Part shown: one piece after another, positions 11,655 to 22,751 of the stretch | Numbering within the stretch: the stretch's first letter is position 1 | Layout: each line of letters begins with the position of its first letter | Source: Turnera subulata | Lineage: Eukaryota > Streptophyta > Magnoliopsida > Malpighiales > Passifloraceae | Length of the DNA stretch: 64,000 bases | Assembly (NCBI GenBank): GCA_028386065.3 | Contig: JAKUCV010006808.1 | Location: forward strand, 110,672-174,671 | Reading direction: 5' to 3' | Made by a program: the position numbers and the translations under genes | Notes under the pieces: generated by a model | What the model saw: the letters and a program-made list of their open reading frames with translations, nothing else | Databases searched by the model: none | What the model was told of the DNA's origin: nothing

Positions 11655-11671
11655 TTTTAAGGTGGGTAGAC
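11655..11671 (+). other. Polypurine tract of element A
   Basis: TTTTAAGGTGGGTAGAC abuts the TG of the 3' LTR. It matches in position and pattern the PPTs of elements B and C (AAGTGGGGTAGA). Confidence 0.7.
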
Positions 11672-14600
11672 TGTAACAGCCCGGGTAAAATTTTTGATTT
11701 TTACCGGGACTGTAAAAGTCTTTTTACCGTAATTTACTATTGAATTAATCTTGGGTAATTAATTCAAGGTAAATCAAGCATCGTTTTTCGAAACCGAGAG
11801 TTTTCCCGCGCTCGTGATTTTTCCGTGGATTTTTCAGGCCTAAGTCGGTATTTTTTTCGGGTCCCGGAATTCTCAGAAAAATCACACCGGAAAATGACTA
11901 AGGGGGTATGCAGTTATTTTTTGGTCCGGACGGGACACGACTGCATAATGCAGCCGCCTTCTCCTGTGTGCCCGTGAACTGCCCCTGTGCTGCTCGTGAC
12001 TCTGCCTTTTCCTCTTCTCCTTGCATCTGCCTGCAAAACTAAACCAATGTCATTTTTCTTCCTCACGCCTGCAACCCATCACCATTTCTTTTCTTCTTCT
12101 TCATTTCTTCGTTCCTTCTCTGCAAACTTTGAAACCAGAGAAAAAACAATAATAAAAAAACTCTCTCTCTCTTTTTCTCTCTCTCTCTTCCCCTTCTCTC
12201 TTTCTCTTCTTCTTTCTTTTTCTTTCACCTTTTCTTTTCTCCTCCACCGACCACCACGTCGAGCCCCTCTACCACCATCGAAGCCACCACCACTCCTCTC
12301 CTCTCCTTCCCTTCCCCGCCGGACGACGCGCGATGCCGACGCCAGACCGCCGCTTCTCCACCCGCGAGCAAGACCCGACGACACCGACGAAGCGCTCCTT
12401 CTTCCTCTTCCCTCGACGTGACACGCCACCGCCGTCGCCTCCCTGCATGCCGCCCTTGCTGCTGCTGCTCATCCCGTCGCGCTGCCTCTGCCCGTGCCGT
12501 CGCCTTGCCACCGCCTTCCCTTTGCTCAAGGTGAGCTCAAGGAAGAAGATGACCCGAATTGGATGGGTCACGGGTCGGCTGACCTGGTTTGATGGTTGGG
12601 CCGACCCGGATTTGGTTAAGTGCTAGGTTGGGTTTTTTTTATGGATCTGGGTTTGTGAGATATGGTTGGGCTTGCTGAGTTGTGATGTGTTAACGGGCTG
12701 GGCTGCGAGTTTGGGCTTGGTTTGGGCTGGTGGTGTGGGCTGCGTGTTGGGCTCACTGCGTGGGCCTGTATGGGCACTAAGAAGTGGGCTGGACAGCACT
12801 ATTCAGGCCTATTCCAAGTTTTTTTGAAATAATCATAATAATAAAAATAATAATAAGTAATAAAAATAAAAACTGGAAATATATGTTTTGAAAATTAATT
12901 ATAAAACTTTGGAAAATATAAGATATGGAAATAATTGGTATTTTGAATACGGAAATGTTTTGAAAATAAATATGGCAGTGTATACGTAATAATATCTCTT
13001 TGAAAAATAAAAATTAAATGATAACAATATTTGGTAATTATATTTTGGCAAGTATAATAACTTTATGGAGATAATAACGTATAACCGAGGGGTTTAATTT
13101 ATAAATTAAGGCATCATAGCATACCGATTATGTGCATTTATGTGTATGTATTGTTTTGTCGTATAGGTTGGATATCGGGCAGTACCGAGGAGCCGGCGTC
13201 GGACCGGTCATTGTTTCCGGAGTTGGGTAATCGGCCAAGGTGAGGATGGATAACTCTTGATATGTGCCTGTAATACCTTGTGTGTTTTGTTGTTTGAATG
13301 AACTGCTGAGAGGGTCATTGTTGGTTATTTAACTGTTATGGTTATTGATGCTGACGTTGTTGGACTGTGTTATTGGTCGAGTGAATATTTTGATGAACTG
13401 TTAATTGTGAATAATTGGTGTTATGTGTATTGTTGTTGGATATTTGATAATATGGAATCGCTTTGGTTATTTGGCTGCTATGGTCATTGTTGTTGTTGCT
13501 ATGATGTTGATTTGCTTGATTGAACCGTTGTGTTGACTGTTATTGGTTTATTGGATATTGTGTTGCGATTGACGTTGATCTGACAATTGTGAATGATTGG
13601 TGTTAAGATATGTTGACGGTTTAGTCTGTGGGATAACCTTGGTAATAGTAAGTTGAGCAACTTGTGAAATTGAATATTGGAATTGTGATGATATATATTA
13701 TTGTTGAATATTTGATGATACGGATTTGTTGATGTAGTTTCTGTGTGTGATTCTTGATATTGCTCTGCTTGATTGAACTGCCATGTTGACTGTTAATGGT
13801 TTCTTAGATACTGTGTTGCGATTGATGTTGGGTTGTGAATGATTGATGCTATGAAACTATTGATGGATTGGTCTGTCGTATAATTTGAGTTAATAGGAAG
13901 TTGGATAATTGTTTGACTGATTTGGATATTGTGTTTGATGTCGATAGACTGTGTTGTGACTAGTTTGTCGGAATAAACTGTGATATGGATAATTGGGAAA
14001 AAGAAAATGGGAATTGGAAGTTGATTTGAGATTTGGTTTTTGGATGATGATGACATAATTATCACGTGGTAAGTAGAGGTACGACCGGGTGGTTTGAGAC
14101 TGTTTTGTGGTGGCCATGATCTGGGTTACTTATGATGGGCATGTTGATGTCCCGGATTTGTGATTGGGATGTTGATCCCTGAGATTATGATTGGGATGTT
14201 GATCCCTGAGATTGTGATTGGGATGTTGATCCCTGAGATTGTGATTGGGATGTTGATCCCTGAGATTTGATATTGGGATGTTGATCCCGGGTTCTTTTTG
14301 ATCTGGCACCATAAACAGGTTGAAAGCCTAGTACGACCTTAGCTTATCCGTAACGGGGCCAGAAAAATAAAATTGGAATAATAATAAAGTCCTTGGTACG
14401 TTTGGGTCGAGTCTTTGGGTTGGTCTGTCTTGTACGGTATTGGCTTGGGTATGGTTGTGAATATTGTCTGTATTTCTTCTTTGAAGTATTATAGTTGCCT
14501 GCATATCTCTGTTTATCCTTGGTTGGTGAGCACTTCGGACTCACCCCTCACCTGCGGGCTTTCATCCCGTAGGATGAGTTATTTTTGGTACAGGATTGGT

Positions 14601-14884
14601 GCATTCCAGACAGGCTGCAGCGTTATCCCTTGGACAGGACTTGGATCCATAGTTTGCATCAGTGTCGCATACAGTGTACTGTGAGTTGTTAAGTCTTCCA
14701 CTATGCATTGTTTTTGCTATTATTGGGCCATTGGGCCGGTTTTGTTTTTTATGATGTTTCCTATTTTGGGCTGTTGGGCCCGAGTTTATGTTTTATACAC
14801 TGTATGTTGGGCTTGGTATGGTTGGGTTGTCACAGTTCCGACACGTGTTTACTGTGTACGGTAAATACGGGTCGGGGCGTTTCA
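11672..14884 (+). repeat. 3' LTR of element A
   Basis: 3213 bp, TG...CA, collinear with the 5' LTR apart from scattered substitutions and a shorter minisatellite. It is followed by the GTTCT duplication. Confidence 0.92.
14136..14290 (+). repeat. Minisatellite in 3' LTR of element A
   Basis: About five copies of the 26-bp unit seen at 8455-8710, i.e. roughly four fewer than in the 5' LTR. Confidence 0.9.
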
Positions 14885-14889
14885 GTTCT

Positions 14890-14974
14890 TTTCAAGATTA
14901 AGATTAATACTATACTACATGATTTAAAACATATAATACTATGCCACGTGCATCGCACGTGCCAAAAAAATTAG
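14890..14974 (+). mobile_element. Helitron 1, 3' terminus with hairpin
   Basis: The end carries a perfect 7-bp stem CACGTGC / GCACGTG with loop ATC at 14945-14961. The terminal TTAG comes 13 nt later and is followed by T. This is the Helitron 3' layout (hairpin about 10 nt before CTRR|T), with TTAG in place of CTAG. A second Helitron 5' end starts at the very next base. Confidence 0.65.
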
Positions 14975-16330
14975 TCTATACTAAAATCACGAAGTCACCA
15001 AAACTTACGAAATTGAAATACCGAAATACCCCTATTTATTTTATTATTATATTATAATTAATGGCTTAACTATCAATACAAAAATACCAAACCTCCTCAC
15101 TTGAAATAACTATAGAGTCCTAAACTTTGTTAGATTACAACTTCAATGGGATCTATTATTTGGTTATATATATAATACTTACTTGGATTCTAACAATAGC
15201 AAATCGTCACTATATATTTTTTTTCGGCCTACACAACTAAATTCCTATTCCTAAGCGACTAAATCATTATTATGTTATTACAAACAAAAATCTACACGAC
15301 TAAATTATTATTATTATATTATATTATATCCAATATATATATACACAACTAAGTTTCTATTCCTAAGCGACTAAATCATTATTATATTTTTTTTTTTGAT
15401 AAAAGTCGGGTAGACCCATTCCATTAAGCCAGAAAATAGAACATAGAGATACAACAAAACTTGACGCAAGTCAAGTGTAGAAGCTCCAAGACTATTACAG
15501 TAAAGGAACAGAAAAATCCTCCAACATGAGGATTAAAACAAAGGCTTGTAATAGTACCTAAGAAAAACAAATCCAAAGGAATAGAGGCAAATTGAAATAT
15601 AACAAGCCATGAGCTACCTCCCACCAGGGAGGAAAAGAACAACAGATCCTGAAATAGAGAGAGGAGATCTTCGACACCGACGTGATAATAAAGATTGTTG
15701 TAGCATCTATGAATTATCACGAGGAGCACTCCTGAAAAACTGTACAGGAACAGAAACAAGTTGCTTAAAAAGCAATAGAGATCTACCACTTTATTGAAGA
15801 GTAGAAGAAAAGCAAGAAAAAAAAGGCTTATGAGGCTTGCCGCCGGGTAGATCCCGAACGGCAGCCCCAAGCCTGGCAACAAGGAAAACTTTGGTTGAGA
15901 GCAAACACAGTGGAAGCGGTGCAAGCGGTGCGAGAGCATTATTATATTATTACAAACAAAAAACTACACGACTAAATTATTATTATTATATTATATTATA
16001 TCCTATATAAAATATATTGTATATACAAATTATATTTTCAGATAATTTAATTTGTATTCTTTTGTTATTATTTTATTATAATTTAGTCAAGGAAAGACAA
16101 GATTCTATTTCTAATTTAGTCTGTATAAAGAAAAGACAAGATTCGAAATGCCACCATGTCATAATCATTAATTTAGGACACACCCACAAAAAGTAGGACT
16201 AAACTCACAAAAAGTGAGACTAAACCCACAAAAAGTAAGAATAAAACAACAAAACTGAAAAACAAAAGAGAAAAAAGCTAATTGGTGAGGGGGCCTACCG
16301 CCGAAAAAAAGTTGTCGGCGGCTATCCCAA
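14975..16330 (+). mobile_element. Helitron 2, 5' part (3' end not found)
   Basis: It begins TCTATACTAAAATCACGAAG directly at the 3' terminus of Helitron 1, a head-to-tail arrangement that is common for Helitrons. The body is AT-rich with repeated 'actaaattattattattatatt' blocks. A poly(A) retroposon is inserted at 15388-15936. No hairpin plus CTRR terminus was found before 16467, so the right boundary is arbitrary. Confidence 0.5.
15388..15936 (-). mobile_element. Poly(A) retroposon (5'-truncated LINE or SINE-like)
   Basis: The segment is flanked by a perfect 12-bp duplication CATTATTATATT (15376-15387 and 15937-15948) and has a poly(T) stretch at its left end, i.e. a poly(A) tail on the minus strand. 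The sequence just before the tail (AATGGAATGGG...CCCGACTTTTATC) resembles plant LINE 3' UTRs. A 171-codon open frame spans it on the minus strand, but its ATG lies in the duplicated target site and the product is unrecognised, so it is not called as a gene. Confidence 0.75.
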
Positions 16331-16467
16331 TATGTAGATCTAGGATTTTTCTCTAAGGCAAGCTTTTTGACTTGGTTGTGCTAAAGACGGTTTCCTTGAT
16401 CAAGTCATCACATCCGTCATTTCCTTATCACTCAACTGAAGTGATCGCAGAGAGTCTTAAGTCATTG
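16331..16467. other. Short unique stretch before solo LTR D
   Basis: No gene is visible. The same tract continues after the solo LTR at 21256, as shown by the CATTG duplication. Confidence 0.5.
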
Positions 16468-19400
16468 TGTAACGTCCCGATTTTTCATAATTAATTTATG
16501 GAATTTTATTTTCAATTTTACCCTCGAGTGATTTTTGAATTTTTGGTCAAAAAATTAATTCCTTTCCTTGGTTAAATATCTTTTATCTAGGAGTTGTCCT
16601 AAATCGAGGTTCCGTTACTGATCGTTTCGAGTCCGGGGTTGAGGAGATGTTTTGGATGTAGTTTTACTGAAACGATGTAGTTTTGAGGAGATAAAGAAAA
16701 AAAAAAAGAAAAACGTTGACTAAGGGCGGGTTGACTGCGCCTCAGTCCAAAACGACATCGTTTGGACTGGGGCTGGCTCATACCCTAAAAACCCTATTTC
16801 TTTTCTTTCTTTCTTTTCTTTTCTTTTCTTTTTCTTTTCTTCCTTCTCTACCTGGTTGCTGCCGCTACCCTTCTCTCTCTCGTCTTCTCCCTCCCTTCAC
16901 CCAAATCTCTTCTCTCTTCTCTATCACGCATCGCCGCCGCCCTTACCTCCTTTCTTCTTCTTCTGTTGCCTTCTCTTCGAGCCGCAACAAGCGCAACGCC
17001 GAGGAGGTCGTCGCTGCAGCCGAGGCAAAGGAGGAGGCTACGAGTTCAGTGCAAGGCCGGTGGGTGCCGTCGCCGTTGTGCACTGATAAGCCCCGACTTT
17101 TCCCTCTTTCTTTTTCCTCCCTATTTTCTCTCGGCGGGTTTCTAATCGGGCAGTCTTGTTTTGTGGTGGTTCGGGTATTTGTGGGTTGCTGGCGGATCGG
17201 TTGTGTATGGGTTCTTGTTCAGGCATGGGCTCGTTTCTTGCAACAGTTTGGTGGTTCTCAGGTTGTTCTTTGATTCTGGCAGCAGGCTAGAATGTTCCGG
17301 TTGCTGTTGCTTGACGAAACCGAGGCGGTGGAAGAGTAGATTTGTTCTTGTGGCGCACAGAATCTCTTCCGGTTATTTGGGGGTGTGCACCTTGGTTGTT
17401 TCGGGTTCGTTGTAGGAATCCGGCAAAGTTGACTGAATCTGGCGAGCACAGTTCTATTCCGACGAGATATAGTCTTCCTCGGCAACTAGTGGTACTATTC
17501 CCGATGTTGTTGTGCATTGTATTATCATACATGGCATGTATTATATTAAACATATATTTTCAGTGTATCGGGATTGGTGGAAAACCGTGTGTGGAGAAAC
17601 GAGAGGCGTGGCTGGTATGTTTCCGACGCTAGTAGAACCTTAGGAAGGTAACCATAGGCTCGGGTACAATCTAAGTGTGGGTGTTAAGGAAACCGGGGCT
17701 AGGCCCAATTATGTTTTGTCACAACTTTTGACTTAACTGGATTTAATGGGGATGGGCTTAAAACCCAAGGACATATATTGTTTTAGTGGTGGATTTTGAT
17801 GATGTGGGTTTTAGACCCAATAATGAGTAATTTACTTGAGATGAGCTTTAGGCCCAAAACAAAGATTAATCCATGAATTGGGTTTTAGGTCCAATGGTTG
17901 ACTTGATAAATAAGTTGGGACTTTTTTAGTATTGTTAGATAATTGGACTAAAGGACTATAGATCTGATGGAAGGGTTCGGCGAGAGTCATAAGAATTGTT
18001 TGGGTTGAACCCGGGATCATGTGTTTGGCATGCATTTATTAGTTGTTATAAATAAACATCTTATGTGGCGTGTGTATTCGTAGGACCTTACGGATATAGG
18101 ATATATTGAGGTAGGACAAGGCTTCATTCTTTGAGGCAATTAATATGGCCAAGGTGAAGACATATAAACCTTTATATGCTTTACTGCCTGCGGTACTCAG
18201 GTTGATAGGCTTGGTACATAGTTTGGTAAACGATTTTATGCTGTAAGCATTTTATGCCTGGTTTAGCTTGTTGTGATACATGCTCTGTTGTGTTGTGTGC
18301 CTGATTGTATATGTATATTCTTGATGGCATGATAATTGTTATGAGCTGATAATGCCATGTTATTTGTTATGAGCTGATAATGCCATGTTAATTGTTGTGG
18401 GCTGACAATACCATGCTAATCATCTATGAGCTGAATTGCCATGTTTATGATATGTGCTGGTTGCAATATCATGTATATTTTGAGCCATAGGCTCTGTTTA
18501 AGGAAAAACACGGTAATGGTATACAACCTGTATACAACCATAAGAAACACTTACACAAACTTCATAATTGGTAACATAACGTACCTGGATAACAAACATT
18601 CTACTGTGGGGCTGTTGACCGGTATCACCGAGTGTGAGAGTGGGTACCCCTTGGGATTTGTTATGGATAAAAAACAGAGAGTTTTAGAGACGGTGCCTTG
18701 GGGATTAGATGGATATGCCCCTTGGTTAGTTTAGTACCTGATATTGGTATGTACTGAGAGCATCCCTTAGAGAGGCGCGGCCATGGGGAAGGTGGGTGTA
18801 CCCCTTGGTTATTTTTATACCTGATATTGCTATGTATTGAGTGCACCCCTCAGAGAGCCATCGGCCACCTGAGGTATTTCAGTGGTTAGTTTTGTTCGGA
18901 TCTTACCCTTTCCGATGAGATAGTATTTTTGGGTTGAGCCCTGGACTGATCAGTCGCTACCGCGCCGGACGCACACAGTAGAGGGCCCTAATAAAATATC
19001 CAACGCTAATGATATAATTAAGCATAACAATAATAAGTTGTTTAATGATAAGTATGGAAATAAAGTCTGATCTTGACTTTGTATTGTGCACTGTGTCTTG
19101 TTTGTGCACTGTGGCTGTTGTTGCCAAATACTAATGTATTCTTAGTTGATTTGTACTAGTATATTCTGGTTTATTTGTTTGTAGTGAGACAGTGGTTGGT
19201 CTCACCCCCTCACAGTTTTTACACAGGTTAACCGATCGTGGATCAGGGACGCATTCAGGTAACTGTGCCTACTTTCCTTCGGGGACGGATCCATAGGCTG
19301 ACACTCCATATGTTTGCATTTGTCATTGGACTCGTTATTGATTTCCGCTGCATAACTTATCGGGATGCTGTTTTGTTATATTTGGATTGATCATTTGTTA

Positions 19401-21250
19401 TCCCGGTTGGTTTGCCGGTGTTTACTTGGCTTATTGAGCCTGATTTAGTTTTGAGTCTTTTAGTATCCCTATGTTTATTTTGGAGTAAATAGTATTTTGT
19501 GTCCTTCCACTTAATCGATTTTGCATTTATTGTCCCTATTCGTTTTTTTTTCACTCATGATGTCCCTCAACTTACGATCTACTGGGTCACGTTGTCCATT
19601 TTACCTACTATAGTCGGTGAATTGTTTTGTCGTTGACACATGTCATGTGGGGCCCGCAACTACTTTTTTAAATCTCCTCTTTTTTCTTTTTTTTTCCAAT
19701 TTAATTTCTAAAACTACTTTTTAAATTAAAGTAAATAGATTTTTATAATAAAAAATAAAAAATAGTAAAAAAAATTCAATATTGAATGTTTATTTTCTTG
19801 TCTTTTTTATGAAGTTTATTTTCTTGTCTTTCATTTTAATACTTTTCCTTTTTTAAAAATATTTTTTCCTTTTAAAAAAATTAATTTCTAAAGCCTCTTA
19901 TTAAATTAAATAAATCGTATTTCATTATTTAATTACAAAAGAGTGGTGGGACCTGTTCATTAAACCAACATGTCTGGGCGGATAATATGTTAAAACGACA
20001 TCGTTGTTTTCTTTCAATTAGAATTACATGTGTAATTAGCCCTAGGGTTTTATCTTTTCAAGACAACACAACATAAAAGGAGCCACCACCGTCGCCTTTG
20101 TTGCTCGACCAACGTTGCAAGAAGCCACTCCATCCTGAAGTAGACACGATCCACCATGAAGACCGTCGCATCCATTCAACAGGTCGCGTGCTCGAGGCGA
20201 TTAATAATGACAAAGGTCGTCGCCTCCTTTGCAACCGACCACAAAAGGTTATGAAATTAGGGCGGGGGGGATTTGAGAGCCGAGTTTCTTGTTGCACGAT
20301 TTCAGCGAGAGTTTGGGGCCGGATTGGCACAGGACTTGCCAACGAGCTGCTGTTGTTCGGTATTTTTTTTATTATTTTCCAATTTTTCCCTCTCTCTATG
20401 TCCTGTATTGTTGTAGGAAGAGCTGCTGCTACAGTTGACACGGAGGAGGAGGAAGGGTGGTTGTTGGTGTTTGGCTGCAGCAAAGGTGAGGAGAGTTTTC
20501 CAGTAGGTGGAGGTGGCTACTAAGGCCCGGGTGGGCGACAACCATTACCGATTCTAAAGAGGATATCGAATGGCCAGAGAGACATAAACACGACATTTTG
20601 GGTTCGGGTTTAGGGTGGTTTGTTAGATTATTGGATGTGAATTTGAAACTGCTGTGTGAGTTTGCAAATTTTGATTTCCAAGATTGTTGAATTGGTGTTT
20701 TTGTTGTTCTCCACCATTAAACACAGTTAGACTTATATGCAGCCTTCATTTTTTTTTTTTGTTATTTAAGGACATGGTTTACGTGTTGAGTTATAAGGTT
20801 TCATGTTTACTGAATTTTGATATATGAATTATGTCTTGAATAAGGAACAAAATAAGGGTTTAAAGCTTTTTTAAAAATACGGATTATGTATTGAATTTGA
20901 GAAATTATAAAATTGGAAAATGAATGAAAAAGGGCAGCCTATGGGCCCTACGTGACAGATGTCAACACCATAACAATTCACCTGCTGTAGGAGGTAAAAA
21001 GGACAACGTGACCCGATAAATTGAAAGTTGAGGGACACAATGAGTGAAAAAAAATGAAGAGGGACAACAATTGTGAAATCAACAAAGTGGAGGGACACAA
21101 AAATCTTTTTTACCGTTTATTTTGCTATTGTGTGATATTGATGAGTTATTTTACTCGGAGGTTTTTGGCATCCCTGGACTCAAGGTCATTTTTTGTCTTT
21201 TTATTGTTATTTATGTTTTGTATATTTGGTTTTGTGATGCGGTCGTTTCA
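16468..21250 (+). mobile_element. Solo LTR D (Ty3/gypsy type) with nested MULE
   Basis: It starts TGTAACGTCCCG, ends GGTCGTTTCA and is flanked by the perfect 5-bp duplication CATTG (16463-16467, 21251-21255). There is no PBS, PPT or coding region at either side, so it is a solo LTR left by LTR-LTR recombination. Without the nested MULE and its duplicated 9 bp it is about 3.1 kb. It shares blocks with the B and C LTRs: the near-palindromic AAAACGACATCGTTT at 16749, 'ctgtggggctgttgaccgg' near 18604 and 'ctcaccccctcacag' near 19200. Confidence 0.85.
19482..21114. mobile_element. MULE 1: Mutator-like TIR element
   Basis: It is flanked by the perfect 9-bp duplication GTTTATTTT (19473-19481, 21115-21123), diagnostic of Mutator-like elements. 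The terminal inverted repeats are about 190 bp long and imperfect: the left starts GGAGTAAATAGTATTTTGTG, and the right read inward starts GGTAAAAAAGATTTTTGTG. The 1.63-kb interior has no transposase. It contains an open frame on each strand at about 20058-20523 with no recognised domain. It could have captured host sequence, but I cannot name a donor. Confidence 0.85.
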
Positions 21251-21255
21251 CATTG

Positions 21256-22004
21256 CATTGGAATAAATGCGTCCTCAAGCTGGTATAATGTCTATTTTTC
21301 TTTTATAACCCCAGTGTTGTAATGTAATTAATATCAGTGGGACTAATGTAATTAATATTAGTGGGACTCCTTTGGTAACTGTGTTTATAATTATCATGAG
21401 TTATCAATAAGAGTAATCGTTTATATAAAAAAAAAAGATTTTTCTCAGAGAGAAAGAGAGAAGAGAAAAACCCTAAACCTATTCCATATTGGAAGAAATT
21501 AGATTTATCTTTAATGCATTCATTTTTTATAATGTATTTTTTACTATTATTTAGTTGCAAAATTTTTTTCTATTGAAAATTTTATTAACTTAGTACCTTG
21601 CAAAATTTTATTCCCTACGGTATTACTCAATACAAATAAATTAAAAAGTGCATATAGTACTAAAAAAATTATTTAAGATAAAATATGCAAATTTTTAGCT
21701 CTATAAAAGAAGTATGGAGATTTAATGAACAATTGTTGAATATTTTTCTTCGTAAAAATGCATTTAAAAATTTAGTTTTTTACAAATAATTAATAAAAAA
21801 TGAACAAAATACAATGTCAAAAAATATAAATATGAGCTATATATAATAAAAGGAGAAGCAGTTAAAATATAAAATTTTCAAAAAAAAAACAATACTATAC
21901 GAGTGTTTATAAAAAAAGGTCAATTTTATTAATTAAAATATTTAGTTTTACACAAAAAGTAAGCAGATCTATTTATTTTTTGTGTAGGTAAAAAGAACTA
22001 TCAA
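21256..22004. other. AT-rich DNA, possible old retroposon tail
   Basis: The sequence continues the tract interrupted by solo LTR D. An A-run at 21427-21437 after 'caataagagtaatcg' could be the tail of an old retroposon. Nothing else is recognised. Confidence 0.35.
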
Positions 22005-22288
22005 TCTATACTATATATAAAAGTTTGAATTCAGCTAAACAACAGAAAATAAAAATTAAGCAGATCTATTTATTTTATCTAAGACAATTAATTGAAATAA
22101 TTTTTTTAAAAAAATGATATGTCTTGTATTAAAATGGGATGAATGATTGATTTGAAATTAGGAAAAAATTACTAATAGTTACTTTATTTACTCATAGATT
22201 AACATGATCAACCTTACACAAAATTTTATATTTATAATCATATCATACATTATAATAATCACGTGCATTGCACATGGATAAAAACTAG
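22005..22288 (+). mobile_element. Helitron 3: 284-bp non-autonomous Helitron
   Basis: The 5' end TCTATACTATATATAAAAG follows an A. The 3' end has a 7-bp stem (CACGTGC with GCACATG, one mismatch) at 22260-22276 and CTAG at 22285-22288 followed by T. All Helitron terminal rules are met. It shares its first 19 bases with Helitron 1. Confidence 0.8.
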
Positions 22289-22396
22289 TATATAAGAAAA
22301 GAATGAATGAAAATGGATTAGTGTTATGGAATGAATGTACACTGTATCAATCCTCCAACATACAAATTAGTGGCTCTCGCAAGACCTGACAAATGA

Positions 22397-22684
22397 TAAA
22401 ACAAAAGGGATAGCTATATATCGTAGTATGAAAAAGGAAGAAAAAAGACATTAGAGAATGAATGAACACTCTGTGTTTAATGCTTACTGTTGATGGTTAA
22501 AAACAATGAAGGCGTGTCTTTATATAGGCTTACATCAGAATACATAACGAAAGTTTTCTCAGCTAATAAAAGCTTTTTATTTAATAGAATTAAAACCCCC
22601 CCATCCTACCGTATGGCTTACTTATTCCCGTAACAAATATCATAAAGTCTAATTAAGTTAAGTAACATGCACTAATTTGTAACA
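22397..22684 (-). repeat. 3' LTR of the copia element
   Basis: 288 bp; on the minus strand it starts TGTTACAAATTAGTGC. It contains a segment around 22596-22660 that is absent or shortened in the other LTR. Confidence 0.88.
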
Positions 22685-22751
22685 CTCCCCCATAGTGCAT
22701 GCTTGTGATCAACAACTCCAAGTGCAGTTATGAAATATCCAAACTTAGGCT

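Larger units (their letters stand above)
5985..14884 (+). mobile_element. Element A: complete non-autonomous LTR retrotransposon (LARD-like)
   Basis: Both LTRs start TGTAACAG and end TTTCA, and the whole is flanked by the 5-bp duplication GTTCT (5980-5984 and 14885-14889). A PBS-like site follows the 5' LTR and a purine-rich TTAAGGTGGGTAGAC precedes the 3' LTR. The interior (9304-11671) is only about 2.4 kb and lacks gag, protease, RT and integrase. It holds two ORFs in antisense orientation instead. LTR length and terminal motifs resemble Ty3/gypsy chromoviruses of the Tekay/Del type, but without pol the clade is an inference. The LTRs look very similar to each other, which suggests a fairly recent insertion. 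Confidence 0.9.

Noticed and set aside
15424..15939. 171-codon minus-strand ORF in the poly(A) retroposon
   Set aside because: Start codon comes from the target duplication and the product is unrecognised; noted only as a curiosity.
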